From contig NZ_JHXQ01000006.1 in NCBI RefSeq assembly GCF_000621665.1, positions 124,001 to 188,000 of the forward strand: a stretch of DNA of 64,000 nt, read 5' to 3'. The stretch is from Allorhizobium undicola ORS 992 = ATCC 700741 (GTDB lineage: Bacteria; Pseudomonadota; Alphaproteobacteria; Rhizobiales; Rhizobiaceae). Each line of letters opens with the position of its first letter. Positions within the stretch are counted from its first letter, which is position 1. Shown here piece by piece: positions 39,398-49,149 of this stretch. The notes beneath the pieces are model-generated. The model saw only the letters and a program-made list of their open reading frames with translations, did not search any database and had not been told where the DNA came from. The position numbers were made by a program, and so were the translations under genes.

Positions 39398-39661
39398 GTT
39401 TTTCAGGTGTTTTTGTCCAGTTCCCTTCACTTTTTCTGAGACTTTTGTCCGACTTTCGACAATAGGCAGACGACCTTCAAACAAGTAACCCTCGGGCACA
39501 TGGCTGCATCCATCAATGCAGAGGGAATAATCATCACGGTGTATAGCAAAGCATTCAGAGGCAGCCCCCAAAGACGATCTGACAAAAGAGATAATTGGTA
39601 CCCGCCTCTTCCAATCCCTGGGATCCGTTATTTGCAACATGGATGGATTTGATCCAAACAA
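39395..39661 (-). CDS. Short unrecognised open frame beside a nod box
   Basis: An 88-codon open frame whose middle (ASECFAIHRDDYSLCIDGC) looks protein-like, but its first codons overlap the nod box. No ribosome site is convincing and I do not recognise the product. It may be a remnant or chance. No other gene is seen in 39398-39627. Confidence 0.2.
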   Translation of the reverse strand: MFGSNPSMLQITDPRDWKRRVPIISFVRSSLGAASECFAIHRDDYSLCIDGCSHVPEGYLFEGRLPIVESRTKVSEKVKGTGQKHLKN

Positions 39662-39678
39662 TTGATTTTACCGATCTG
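39628..39678 (+). promoter_or_regulatory. Nod box upstream of the fatty-acid hydroxylase gene
   Basis: CAACATGGATG-GATTTG-ATCCAAACAATTGATTTTACCGATCT matches the nod box core (GTGGATG...ATCCAAACAATCGATTTTACCAATCT) with only a few changes. It reads toward the plus-strand gene 210 bp downstream. The leader 39679-39888 holds no certain gene. Confidence 0.85.
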
Positions 39679-39888
39679 TAAAAATGCCGCACAGCATGTT
39701 CCCGCGATGTCCGCTATTCTGGAGAAGGATCACCGTTTGGATCCCGCTGAAAAGGAATTTGCATGATTGGCTATATGCAATTCGCGCGGATATCGATCCG
39801 TGTGACGACTCGAATTTATCGGGCCGCGTTGACGAGAGCCGCCGCGACCTCAGATTGTCGCATTTGAAAGATTCCTTGGAGCAAACAA

Positions 39889-40749
39889 ATGCACGTTCTC
39901 GATCTCAATCAGATCGCCCAGATCTTCGTAAAATCGTTTGAGCTGGTTTTGATCTTCGCTACTATTTGCGCAGCGCTGGAATTTATCTTTCCAGCCTACC
40001 GTTATAGTTTCGCCTCATATGTTCGCGGGGTGCGAAATTGGGTTATTCGTCTCGGATGCGGCGCCTTTATCTGGCACTTCTACGCTGTGAGCTTGGATTG
40101 GCTGGGCATAAAGCCACTCATTACGTTAAATTTCGGCACGTTGCTTCACTCTGACAATGTCATCATTGGAAATGGTTTGGCTGTGCTTTCAGGGCTATTG
40201 GTCGCAATCGTCGGCGACTTCTTTTACTACTGGATGCACCGGGCGCAACATGCTATTCCATTCCTCTGGCGCCTGCACGCCACGCACCATTCGATCCGCG
40301 AATTGACGGCATGGAATTGCCATCACCACGTTTCCGAACCGCTCGTTTATGCAACATTCGTAGCACTACCACTTACGCTGATCCGCTTTGAATCTGGCTT
40401 GGTGGTGCCTATCGTTGCCATGACACTCATTACCTTTCAGGCCCATTTTTCACACTCTAGCACCCGCATCACTCTTGGGCCGCTTCGATACATCATTGGG
40501 GACAATAAGTTTCACCGGATTCACCATTCGATGGAACCGCATCACCGTCGCCGAAACTACGGGTTCTTCACTACCATCTGGGATACGATTTTTTTGACCG
40601 CATACTGGCCCAAGAAGGATGAGTGGCCGGAAGTTGGCCTCAGAGACCAACCCGAGCCGCTTACCGCGCGCGATTACGTTATGTTTCCATTCGATCAACG
40701 TCGCTGGCGGAGAGCTAAAGTTGAAAGAAGTGTCGAGGCTGGAGAGTGA
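39889..40749 (+). CDS. Fatty-acid hydroxylase / sterol-desaturase family membrane enzyme
   Basis: A 286-residue protein with four or more hydrophobic segments and the di-iron histidine boxes of the fatty-acid-hydroxylase superfamily: HRAQH, HATHH and HRIHH, plus NCHHHVSEP. Such membrane enzymes use O2 to hydroxylate or desaturate lipids. TTGGAGCAAACAA precedes the ATG. The only upstream control element is a good nod box, so it should be NodD- and flavonoid-induced. A likely substrate is a lipid made during nodulation, for example the Nod-factor acyl chain, but that is inference. It is followed by an IS5 remnant. Confidence 0.85.
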   Translation: MHVLDLNQIAQIFVKSFELVLIFATICAALEFIFPAYRYSFASYVRGVRNWVIRLGCGAFIWHFYAVSLDWLGIKPLITLNFGTLLHSDNVIIGNGLAVLSGLLVAIVGDFFYYWMHRAQHAIPFLWRLHATHHSIRELTAWNCHHHVSEPLVYATFVALPLTLIRFESGLVVPIVAMTLITFQAHFSHSSTRITLGPLRYIIGDNKFHRIHHSMEPHHRRRNYGFFTTIWDTIFLTAYWPKKDEWPEVGLRDQPEPLTARDYVMFPFDQRRWRRAKVERSVEAGE

Positions 40750-40884
40750 ACGGATTTGACGCTTCGATTTTGATTATCCAACCGAAGGGACGATGACAGC
40801 AGAAACAATAGGGCCTGACCGAAAACTTAATCGAAATCAGAAGCTTGTAATTCTGTTTGTTGCATAGGACGAACAGAGGCCACA

Positions 40885-41183
40885 ATGGTTTGGACTGATT
40901 TCACCCACCGGCAACATGACCGGCTTGGCACGCGGTATGCAAGCGATCTGGCGGATCAGGGGGCTTCATCTCCCCTTGCCCACTGCGCCAAGGCGGTTCG
41001 GCAGGCCGCGCAGCACCGATCTTTGCGAGATCGTGAATGCGTTGCCTCTCCTTCGCATGGCTTAGCAAATATCGACGATTGGCCAAGGATTGGGAGAAAT
41101 CAATCGCATCAGCCAAAGCCTGGATCATGATAGCCCACATCCGGATCCTGAAAAGACGCTTGGCAAAATACGGATGTCGTTGA
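40885..41183 (+). pseudogene. IS5-family (IS427-like) transposase remnant
   Basis: The N-terminal part reads MVWTDFTHRQHDRLGTRYASDL, the usual start of IS427-type transposases. After a deletion and frameshift, a C-terminal part follows, LSKYRRLAKDWEKSIASAKA and ILKRRLAKYG, ending at TGA 41181-41183. The catalytic centre is missing, so it is inactive. It lies at the border between symbiotic genes and the ABC-transport operon. Confidence 0.75.
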
Positions 41184-41202
41184 AACCTTTTCGAGTCAGG
41201 CT

Positions 41203-42288
41203 CTAACCCTCCAGCCGCCGCCCGTCTGCTGAGAAGAGATGCGCCCGCGCCGGATCAATACACAGCGGCAGCCGCTCTCCCGCCCGTATAGGCTGCTGGT
41301 CCTGAAGGGAAACCGCCAGCGGCTGACCGGAAAGCGTTGTCATATAAAGGATGGTCTGTCCGCCAAGCTGCTCGACAAGGTCAACCCGCGCCTCACCCAA
41401 AGCCAGACCGGATTGCCCGATGGTAATATGCTCCGGCCTTGCACCAAAGGTAACGCTCGTGCCGGGGCGCAGGTTCGAGATAGCCTGCGGCAAGGTCATA
41501 ACCGTATCGCCAATGGTCAGCATCAACCGCCCGTTTTCCCCCGCATTGATGTGTCCTTCCATGAAATTCATGCGCGGAGACCCGATAAAACCGGCAACGA
41601 ATTTATTGGCCGGGCGATTATAGAGGTCGAGCGGCGCGCCCACCTGCTCGATACGTCCACCGTTTAGCACAACGATCTTGTCAGCCATGGTCATGGCTTC
41701 CACCTGATCATGCGTCACATAGATCATGGTATTGCCAAGCCGTTGATGCAACTTTGATATTTCCACACGCATCTGCACGCGCAATTCGGCATCGAGGTTT
41801 GAGAGCGGTTCATCGAAGAGAAAGATATTCGGTTCGCGAACAATGGCGCGGCCAATGGCGACACGCTGGCGCTGACCGCCGGACAATTGTTTCGGCTTGC
41901 GTTGCAGCAGGGCCTCTATCTTCAATATTTCTGCGGCCCGCGCCACGCGCGGTTCGATCTCGGCCTTTTTCATCCCGGCCGTTTCAAGACCGAAGGCGAG
42001 GTTCTTGTAAACGCTCATATGCGGGTAGAGCGCGTAGGACTGGAAAACCATGGCAATGCCGCGCTTGGAGGCGGGCACGTTGTTCATGCGCTGGTCGTCC
42101 AGAAAGAGCGACCCGCCGGAAATGCCTTCGAGACCGGCAATCATTCTGAGCAAGGTCGATTTGCCGCAGCCGGACGGCCCGACAAACACGGCAAACTCAC
42201 CCGGCTCGATGGTGAGATCGATACCATGAACCACCTGCAATTCGCCGTAGCGCTTGACAACCTTATCCAGCACGATGCGTGTTGCCAT
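41203..42288 (-). CDS. Sugar ABC importer ATPase (UgpC/MsmK type)
   Basis: A 361-residue ABC ATPase of the carbohydrate-uptake CUT1 class. Walker A is GPSGCGKSTLLRM, the signature is LSGGQRQRVAIGRA, Walker B is IFLFDEPLSNLDAE. A C-terminal MalK-like regulatory region with TOBE folds follows (FGARPEHITIG). The start MATRIVLDKVVKRYG follows GGAGGGA; an upstream ATG would overlap the next gene. It is last in a five-gene minus-strand operon with a binding protein and two permeases. Confidence 0.93.
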   Translation of the reverse strand: MATRIVLDKVVKRYGELQVVHGIDLTIEPGEFAVFVGPSGCGKSTLLRMIAGLEGISGGSLFLDDQRMNNVPASKRGIAMVFQSYALYPHMSVYKNLAFGLETAGMKKAEIEPRVARAAEILKIEALLQRKPKQLSGGQRQRVAIGRAIVREPNIFLFDEPLSNLDAELRVQMRVEISKLHQRLGNTMIYVTHDQVEAMTMADKIVVLNGGRIEQVGAPLDLYNRPANKFVAGFIGSPRMNFMEGHINAGENGRLMLTIGDTVMTLPQAISNLRPGTSVTFGARPEHITIGQSGLALGEARVDLVEQLGGQTILYMTTLSGQPLAVSLQDQQPIRAGERLPLCIDPARAHLFSADGRRLEG

Positions 42289-42326
42289 GCCAGTTTCCCT
42301 CCGGTTCGCAGCAGCAGGGTTGATGT

Positions 42327-43397
42327 TCATGCAAGCCTCCAGTTGCCATAGCGGGGATGAGATGGATCAAGCGGCAGTTCGACATCCTCCCCGGAATGGG
42401 AGGAGTGATAAAAGGCTGTCACAAGTTCAAGCGACCGGCGCGCATCTTCCGTTGTCACCGGCAGCGGCGCGCCACTCTGCACCGCCGCGTGAAACGCCCG
42501 GAACTGCCCGATATAACGATTTCCGATCGGCTGCCAGTCTGCCAGCAAGGCTGCGATCTTCTCGCCGGTTTCAGGGCTTGCAGGCAAAATTCTCCACGGA
42601 TCCTGGCCCGGATTATAGGCTTCGTGATTGCTTTCGAAAGTGACATTCTCAAAGCATAGCCGCACGCGGCTGATTTCTTCCGTGCAACCAAGCGTGGCGC
42701 TCAATGTCACCAGCGCGCCATTTTGCATCACGAGACTGGCGCTGACGCAATCTTCCACCTCGATTGCATTGACACGGGTTGCGGTGCGACCAAAAAGCCG
42801 TGCCACGGACCCCATCAGAAAGGTCAACATATCGTGCTGGTGAATGGCGTGGGTCATCAGCACGCCGCCAAGTTCGGTGGCCCATTTGCCACGCCAGTCA
42901 ACAGCGTAATAGTCGGCCTCGCGCCGCCAATGGGTTTCCACGGTCGCGATATAGGGTTTGCCGGCCAGTCCCGCCTCGATGATCCTTTTGACCTTCTGCA
43001 CACCATCGCCAAAGCGATATTGATAGATCGGCATCAACCGGGCAGAAGAGCGCTGTTCCGCGGCCTGCACGATGTCCAGATCGGCAAGCGAGCCGACCAG
43101 CGGCTTTTCGCAGATCACATGCTTGCCCCTTTCCAGCGCCTTCAGGATCATTTCCCTATGCTCCATCGGCGGCGTGACGATGTCGATGACGTCAATATCC
43201 TCCATGGCCAGCACCTCTTCGAAAGAGGTCGTGGTGCGCGCAATGCCGAAGCGTTCCGCACATTCGGCCAGCCGTCGCCTGTTCAGATCGCACAGGACTG
43301 CGACCTCGAAAATATCGCGGTTCTGAGCATAGCCACGCTCAAAATGCGCCTGGCCGATACCCAGACCGACAAGCGCGACCTTCATGATTTTCTGCAT
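42327..43397 (-). CDS. Gfo/Idh/MocA-family oxidoreductase 1
   Basis: A 356-residue NAD(P)-dependent dehydrogenase. The Rossmann start reads VALVGLGIGQAHFERGY, the cofactor/catalytic EKP motif is in HVICEKPLVGS, and the C-terminal half is the family substrate domain (ELGGVLMTHAIHQHDML). These enzymes oxidise or isomerise sugars and inositols. It sits 38 bp upstream of the ABC ATPase gene and likely acts on the imported sugar. The substrate cannot be told. Confidence 0.9.
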   Translation of the reverse strand: MQKIMKVALVGLGIGQAHFERGYAQNRDIFEVAVLCDLNRRRLAECAERFGIARTTTSFEEVLAMEDIDVIDIVTPPMEHREMILKALERGKHVICEKPLVGSLADLDIVQAAEQRSSARLMPIYQYRFGDGVQKVKRIIEAGLAGKPYIATVETHWRREADYYAVDWRGKWATELGGVLMTHAIHQHDMLTFLMGSVARLFGRTATRVNAIEVEDCVSASLVMQNGALVTLSATLGCTEEISRVRLCFENVTFESNHEAYNPGQDPWRILPASPETGEKIAALLADWQPIGNRYIGQFRAFHAAVQSGAPLPVTTEDARRSLELVTAFYHSSHSGEDVELPLDPSHPRYGNWRLA

Positions 43398-43404
43398 GAT
43401 GCGC

Positions 43405-44418
43405 TCAGCCTCCCAGCTTTTGTTCGGCCAGCTTCTGTGCCATCAGCGCAAGCTCCATCGCCTTGAAGCAACGGGACTGGGGCATTGCGGTTTGCGTGCG
43501 ATCGCGAATATCGGCCAGCAATTGCCGCCCATACGGCAGCTCCACATCCGTACAATCCATATAGCGGGTGCCGTTTCGATCGCTCAGGAAGAGATGGTCC
43601 TTGCCTGGGCGGCCTTCCACATCGATGTATTTGCGCAGTTCGATCGTACCTTCCGTACCAAGAATGAACAGGCGTCCATCGCCCCACACCGGCAACCCGT
43701 CCGGCGTGAACCAGTCAACCCGTATATAGCCGGTTGCAGAACCCGTTCGCAGATGAATATCGCCATAATCCTGCAAGCCAGGCTTATCGGCATTGGCACG
43801 ATTGGCCACCGTTGCCGACAGCACCTCGGCATCGAGACTATCGGTGAAAAACAGGAATTGCTCGCATTGATGCGAGGCAATGTCGCACAGAATGCCGCCA
43901 TATCTTTGCCGTTCGAAAAACCAGCCGGGTCGCTCCAGCTTGCGCAATCTGTGCGGTCCGATTCCGGTCGTGTGGATCACCTTACCGATGGCGCCCGCTT
44001 TCACCAGCTCGCCCGCACGGACGGTGGAGCCCGTCTCGAAATGCTCGGAATAGCAGATGGAAAAAATGCGCTGCGTTTCAGCCTGAACCTTCCGCACCTC
44101 CTCAAGCTGGCTGAAGCTGGTGACGCCGGGCTTATCGACCATCACATCCTTGCCATGACGCATGGCCTCGATGGCAATGGCAGCGCGGTCGGCGGGAACT
44201 GCCGCGCTGACGATGAGCGCGATACTCTCGTCTTCCAGCAGTCGCCGCCGGTCTTCCACTCGGCGCGCGTCAGGATAAAGCTCGGCAAAGCGGCGGCTCA
44301 AGGCATTGTCTTCCGCATGAAAACCGGCAAGCACTGCGCCCGCCTTCAGCACCGATTGCACCTGCCCGAAAATATGATCGTGGTCTATTCCAATAACAGC
44401 AAAGCGAAGATTACTCAT
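43405..44418 (-). CDS. Gfo/Idh/MocA-family oxidoreductase 2
   Basis: A 337-residue dehydrogenase of the same superfamily but not a close copy of its neighbour. The Rossmann start is RFAVIGIDHDHIFGQ, with the conserved lysine in VMVDKPGVTS and the ICDIASHQ-type histidine block as GILCDIASHQCEQFLFF. It ends 7 bp before the next dehydrogenase. The pair could carry out oxidation and reduction steps at different carbons. Confidence 0.88.
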   Translation of the reverse strand: MSNLRFAVIGIDHDHIFGQVQSVLKAGAVLAGFHAEDNALSRRFAELYPDARRVEDRRRLLEDESIALIVSAAVPADRAAIAIEAMRHGKDVMVDKPGVTSFSQLEEVRKVQAETQRIFSICYSEHFETGSTVRAGELVKAGAIGKVIHTTGIGPHRLRKLERPGWFFERQRYGGILCDIASHQCEQFLFFTDSLDAEVLSATVANRANADKPGLQDYGDIHLRTGSATGYIRVDWFTPDGLPVWGDGRLFILGTEGTIELRKYIDVEGRPGKDHLFLSDRNGTRYMDCTDVELPYGRQLLADIRDRTQTAMPQSRCFKAMELALMAQKLAEQKLGG

Positions 44419-44430
44419 TGGTCGTCCTGT

Positions 44431-45360
44431 TCAACGTTTCAAACCGGCCGTGGCTATTCCCTCGATCAGCAGCCGCTGGAAAAAGAGGAATATGACGAAA
44501 ACCGGGACAAGAGAGAGATTGGACATGGCAAACAGCCCGCTCCAGTCGGAGTTGCCGGTGGAGTCCACAAAGGATCTGAGGCCGAGCTGGACCGTGTAAG
44601 AGCCTGAATCGCTGAGATAAATCAGCGGCCCGAAGAAATCGTCCCACGTCCAGATGAAGGAAAAGATCGCCGCCGTTGCCAGAACCGGCAGCGATAGGGG
44701 CAGCATGATGCGGCTGTAGATGCGCCAGGCGCTGCATCCATCCATCATCGCGGCCTCATCCAGCTCCCGCGGGATACCGCGGAAAAACTGCACCATCAGG
44801 AAGATGAAAAACGCATCCACCGCAAGAAACTTCGGCACCACCAGCGGCAGGATCGTGTTGACCCAGCCAAGGTGCAGAAACAGCACATATTGCGGGATCA
44901 GAGTCACGTGATAGGGCAGCATCAGCGTGCCGAGCATCAGCGCAAACCAGAGATTGCGGCCCCGAAAATGCAGCCGGGCAAAAGCAAAGGCCGCAAGCGA
45001 GCAGGAAACGACATTGCCGACGACCGACAGCACGGCGATAACCAGCGAATTCCAGAAATAGGTGCCGAAAGAGATGGTCATTCCGCTCCAGCCGCGGGCA
45101 TAGGCGCTGAAATCCCACTTTTGCGGCAGGAGACTGGCTTGTCCGAAGATTTCGCTCTGGTCTTTCAGCGAGCCCGCCAGCATCCACAGCAAGGGATAGA
45201 GCATGAGGAAGGAGGCGCCGAGCAGGCCAATGTGAATAAGAAGCGACAGATACCAGCGACGCCCTTCCTCCGGCGCAGTATCCGCAGCCCCAGCCGCTTT
45301 GCCCGGCCCCAACTGCCCCGAAAACGTCGGGCCAGCCTTGTGTTGCGAGGCTCTATTCAT
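44431..45360 (-). CDS. Sugar ABC importer permease (MalG/UgpE type)
   Basis: A 309-residue inner-membrane permease with six hydrophobic segments and the EAA loop DEAAMMDGCSAWRIYSRIMLPL. The start MNRASQHKAG at 45360 overlaps the stop of the preceding permease by 8 bp. The N-terminal 35 residues are polar and variable. CUT1 family. Confidence 0.92.
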   Translation of the reverse strand: MNRASQHKAGPTFSGQLGPGKAAGAADTAPEEGRRWYLSLLIHIGLLGASFLMLYPLLWMLAGSLKDQSEIFGQASLLPQKWDFSAYARGWSGMTISFGTYFWNSLVIAVLSVVGNVVSCSLAAFAFARLHFRGRNLWFALMLGTLMLPYHVTLIPQYVLFLHLGWVNTILPLVVPKFLAVDAFFIFLMVQFFRGIPRELDEAAMMDGCSAWRIYSRIMLPLSLPVLATAAIFSFIWTWDDFFGPLIYLSDSGSYTVQLGLRSFVDSTGNSDWSGLFAMSNLSLVPVFVIFLFFQRLLIEGIATAGLKR

Positions 45361-46303
45361 CGTAATGCACCCAGTAACGTGAGGTAAGGAAGGAGAAGGC
45401 TGTGAAAAAGGCAATGATAATCACCAGGATCCAGGCGAGCGCCGCCGCATAGCCCATGCGAAAATAGCCAAAGGCCTCCTGAAACAGATAGAGCGTGTAA
45501 AACAGCGTGGAATCGATTGGCCCGCCCGTCCCGGAGGAAATGATGTAGGCCGGGGTGAAGGCCTTGAAGGCATCGATGGTTTGCACCACGGCATTGAAGA
45601 ATATCACCGGTGTAAGCAGCGGCAGGGTAATCTTGAAAAAACACCGGATTTTCGAGGCGCCATCGAGATTGGCGGCCTCGTAAAGATCCGTCGGGATCTG
45701 CCGCAAACCGGCAAGAAAAATGATCATCGGCGACCCGAACTGCCAGATCGCCAGCACAACCAGCGTGTAGAGCGCGTAATCCGGATTGGAGATCCAGCTT
45801 GGTCCTTCGATACCGAACAGGTTCCACAACACGATGTTGACCAAGCCGTCGCCGTCGAACAATTGCCGCCAGAGAATGGAGATGGCAACGCTCGCCCCAA
45901 GCAGTGAAGGGAGGTAAAAAATAGCCCGGTAAACCGGCAGTCCACGGATGCCGCGATTGAGCAGCAGCGCCACCAGCAGCGCAAATGCAAGTTTCAGCGG
46001 CACGGAAAGCACCACATAAACCAGCGTGACCCTCAGCGACGTTGCAAATTTATCGTCTTCCGCCGCGATCCGCACGTAATTGGCGAGCCCCACAAAGCGG
46101 GGAGATTGAAGGAGATTGTAATCCGTCAGCGAAAGATAAAGTGAAACGATTGCAGGTCCAAGTGTCAGGCCGATAAAGCCGACAAGCCACGGCGCAAGGA
46201 AAAGATAGCCCGGCAAGCTTTGCCGCCAGGCGCTGGGCGGAGGCAATGAGGAAACGCTGCCGGCGTCAACGACGCCGGCCTGTTCATGTCTGCTTGTGGC
46301 CAC
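45353..46303 (-). CDS. Sugar ABC importer permease (MalF/UgpA type)
   Basis: A 316-residue inner-membrane permease with six segments and the EAA loop YEAANLDGASKIRCFFKITLPL. A signature start for the family, FLAPWLVGFIGLTLGP, is present. It starts 4 bp after the binding-protein gene. The partner permease follows directly. Confidence 0.92.
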   Translation of the reverse strand: MATSRHEQAGVVDAGSVSSLPPPSAWRQSLPGYLFLAPWLVGFIGLTLGPAIVSLYLSLTDYNLLQSPRFVGLANYVRIAAEDDKFATSLRVTLVYVVLSVPLKLAFALLVALLLNRGIRGLPVYRAIFYLPSLLGASVAISILWRQLFDGDGLVNIVLWNLFGIEGPSWISNPDYALYTLVVLAIWQFGSPMIIFLAGLRQIPTDLYEAANLDGASKIRCFFKITLPLLTPVIFFNAVVQTIDAFKAFTPAYIISSGTGGPIDSTLFYTLYLFQEAFGYFRMGYAAALAWILVIIIAFFTAFSFLTSRYWVHYDE

Positions 46304-46307
46304 GAAA

Positions 46308-47591
46308 TTAGCCTCGCTTTATATTGGCGGCAGCCTGTTCGGTAAATTTGGCCGCGCCGTCCTCCACCTTGGTCTTGCCAAAGGCAACTTCCTCGGCGAT
46401 TTTTTTCAGTAACAGCATGTTTTCGCCTGCCCCGTTCGGCGGCGGCGGCGGCAGGCTGCCAACCTTTGGCGTCAAATCGGCGATATAGCTGACGACCTGC
46501 TGCTCGTTTTCACTCAGGCTGCCTTCAAGGCTCTTGCGCATGGCTTCGGAAGCCGGCACGCCGCGTTCCACGCCCAGTACCTTTGCAGCATCCGGACTCT
46601 GGACAAGGAAGTTGATGAAGGCCGTGGCAGCATCCGGGTTTTTCGTCTGCGACGACAGCGAAACCATCATGGAGGGCTTGAGATATTGCCCCGGCTTTCC
46701 GCCCGGCAGGCCGGGATAGTTGATGAGACCAAGCTTTTCCTTGTTGATGGCCTGATGCCCGATAAACTGGTTGGAATGCGCGAAGGTTATCGCCGCCTTG
46801 CCCAGCGCAACCATGCTGGTTTCAATGGTCAACTGGTCAAGCGCCTGCGCATCCGGCGGCACACAAGCCTTCGATTTGCGCATTTCGGCCCACATCTTGA
46901 ACCAGTCGGTCAAGTCCTGCGTGGTAAAGCCAATTTCGCCGCCATTGGTATAAAGCACCTTGCCCTTTTGGCGCAGCCAGCATTCGAGCGTGGTTTCAGA
47001 GCCGCTGCCATCCTGGGTTCCATAAAACGCCCGGCGCTTTTTCGCTTCGGAAAGCTTGGTGCAGGCGGCTGCGAACTGATCCCAGTTCATGTCTCGGGAA
47101 AGCGGCTCGACCCCTGCCTCTTCCCAGGCCGTACGGTTGAAAATCATCACCGAGGAATTGACGCCAAGATTAACGCCATAAAACTTGCCATCGACCTTGC
47201 CGGATTCAATATTGGCCGTACCGAAATCGTTGATCGCCAGCTGCTCTCCCAGTTGCGGGGTCAGATCGAGCAAAGAATTTCTGCGCGCATATTCGAAAAT
47301 ATAGCGGTAATCCATCTGGATCAGATCGGGCGCATTGCCACCCGCCGTCTGCGTTGCAAGCCGGGTCCAGTAATTATCCCATCCAAAGGATTCCCCGTCT
47401 ATTTTAACGGCACTATTCTTGCCCTGATAGGCATTGATGGCGGCAAATGTCCGATCGGACCGCTCCTTGGACCCCCACCACAAGAAACGAAGGCGCGTTT
47501 CTGACTCTGCATGGCCAATTCCTGGCACGGCAAGGGCCAATGCGGCGGCGGCCCCCTTCAGCACGCTACGCCGGTTCGTCGTCAGCATCAT
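46308..47591 (-). CDS. Sugar ABC importer extracellular binding protein
   Basis: A 427-residue type 1 solute-binding protein. A signal sequence NRRSVLKGAAAALALAVPG with twin arginines suggests Tat or Sec export, ending near GHAES. Typical blocks are APDLIQMDYRYI and a C-terminal NPDAATAFINFLV. GAGGAGACCAGG precedes the start. It is the first gene of the operon; the 190-bp AT-rich stretch 47592-47784 upstream should hold the promoter. The sugar is not evident. Confidence 0.92.
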   Translation of the reverse strand: MMLTTNRRSVLKGAAAALALAVPGIGHAESETRLRFLWWGSKERSDRTFAAINAYQGKNSAVKIDGESFGWDNYWTRLATQTAGGNAPDLIQMDYRYIFEYARRNSLLDLTPQLGEQLAINDFGTANIESGKVDGKFYGVNLGVNSSVMIFNRTAWEEAGVEPLSRDMNWDQFAAACTKLSEAKKRRAFYGTQDGSGSETTLECWLRQKGKVLYTNGGEIGFTTQDLTDWFKMWAEMRKSKACVPPDAQALDQLTIETSMVALGKAAITFAHSNQFIGHQAINKEKLGLINYPGLPGGKPGQYLKPSMMVSLSSQTKNPDAATAFINFLVQSPDAAKVLGVERGVPASEAMRKSLEGSLSENEQQVVSYIADLTPKVGSLPPPPPNGAGENMLLLKKIAEEVAFGKTKVEDGAAKFTEQAAANIKRG

Positions 47592-47784
47592 CCTGGTCTC
47601 CTCCCCAGTTTTCCAGATGATTTTGCGAAGTCGTCTTACGACTGGTAACTAATTTATGAAGAGACTGGCCGCAATCCCCTCGCGTGTCAAGGCGGAATTC
47701 CAATATTTTGCAACTTAAATATGCGGTATTTTATACATTATTATTCTATATCTATACTAGGACACCCCAATATATCCGCAGTGA

Positions 47785-49149
47785 TCAAGACACCTCTCCG
47801 CCCGGGCTGAACTCCTTTCGTACAATGCCGTAACGCTGTAGCTTGTCGTAGAAGGTCTTGCGGGGAATCTTCAATGCCTCCAGCGTCTGGCGCACGTCTC
47901 CGTCAAACCGGCTGAGCGTCTGGCGGATTGTCTCGGCCTCAAACATGTCCACCCGCTCCGGCAAGGACAGATCGTCAAAGCTCGCCGCTTCAGCCACAAC
48001 CGCCTCATTCTCCGCCACATGCAGGCCCAAGACGGCACGTTCGGCAAAATGCGATAATTCCCGCACATTGCCCGGCCAATCATGGTCAAGCAGATGCCGC
48101 TCAAGGGCGGGCGTCATCGCCGGGACTTCTCGGCGAAACCGTTCGGCCGCCCGTTGGGCGAAATGGGCAAACAGCAGCGGAATATCGGCCTTTCTCTCCC
48201 GCACCGGCGGGATGGCAAGCGTCACCACGTTCAGGCGATAATAAAGATCCTCACGAAAATCCCCACGCTCCCTGGGATTGCCAAGATCGATCTTGGCGGC
48301 GGCGACAATGCGCAAATCCACCGGCCTCACTTCATTGGTGCCAAGTGGGGTAACTTCCCGCATTTCCAGCACCCGCAGCATCTGCACCTGAGTCGAAAGC
48401 GGCATACTCTCGATTTCATCGAGGAAAAGCGTGCCGCCACTGGAATGCTCGATGCGCCCGACCCGCTTTTTCTGCGCGCCGGTAAAGGCGCCCGCCTCAT
48501 GGCCGAACAATTCGCTCTCGATCATGCTGTCCGGCAAGGTCCCGCAATTCAGCGCCACGAAATGCCCCTTCGCCCGGCGGCTCCATTGATGCAACAGGCT
48601 TGCCACCACCTCCTTGCCGCTGCCGGTTTCACCGACGATCAGAACATCCACATCCGTATCGGCAATCTGGCGCAGGGTGCGCCGCAGGCGCTCCATGGCC
48701 GGCGTCTGGCCGATCAAGGGAAGCCCATCCTGTGCCGAATGGGCGGCTTGCCGCAATGCGCGGTTTTCCATGACGAGCCGTCGCATTCCGGCTGCCCGCT
48801 GCACGGTCTGCACCAGCCGTTCCGTGGAAAACGGCTTGGTAATGAAATCATAAGCGCCGCTTTTCATCGCATCGACCGCCATGGCAATATCGCCATGTCC
48901 GGTAACGAGAATGACCGGAAGCTCGCCATCCATTGCCCGCACCCGTGCGAAAAGCTCATGCCCATCAAGGTGAGGCATCCGAATATCCGTGACGATGACG
49001 CCCTCGAAATCCGCATTTATCCTCTTCAGCGCTTCCAGCGGATTGTCAAAGGCTTCCACTGTAAATCCGGCCAGTTCCAGCGTCTGCCTTGTGGCCATCA
49101 GCAAATCGCGATCATTGTCGATCAGCACGATGGAAGCAGGCTTGCTCAT
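47785..49149 (-). CDS. dctD: DctD, C4-dicarboxylate response regulator
   Basis: A 454-residue NtrC-type activator. A receiver domain ([12 protein letters not shown], phospho-acceptor in [14 protein letters not shown]) is followed by an AAA+ domain ([15 protein letters not shown], sigma-54 contact GAFTGAQ) and a C-terminal helix-turn-helix ([20 protein letters not shown]). It activates dctA with sigma-54 in response to succinate, fumarate or malate. Its ATG overlaps the dctB stop. Confidence 0.93.
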   Translation of the reverse strand: MSKPASIVLIDNDRDLLMATRQTLELAGFTVEAFDNPLEALKRINADFEGVIVTDIRMPHLDGHELFARVRAMDGELPVILVTGHGDIAMAVDAMKSGAYDFITKPFSTERLVQTVQRAAGMRRLVMENRALRQAAHSAQDGLPLIGQTPAMERLRRTLRQIADTDVDVLIVGETGSGKEVVASLLHQWSRRAKGHFVALNCGTLPDSMIESELFGHEAGAFTGAQKKRVGRIEHSSGGTLFLDEIESMPLSTQVQMLRVLEMREVTPLGTNEVRPVDLRIVAAAKIDLGNPRERGDFREDLYYRLNVVTLAIPPVRERKADIPLLFAHFAQRAAERFRREVPAMTPALERHLLDHDWPGNVRELSHFAERAVLGLHVAENEAVVAEAASFDDLSLPERVDMFEAETIRQTLSRFDGDVRQTLEALKIPRKTFYDKLQRYGIVRKEFSPGGEVS

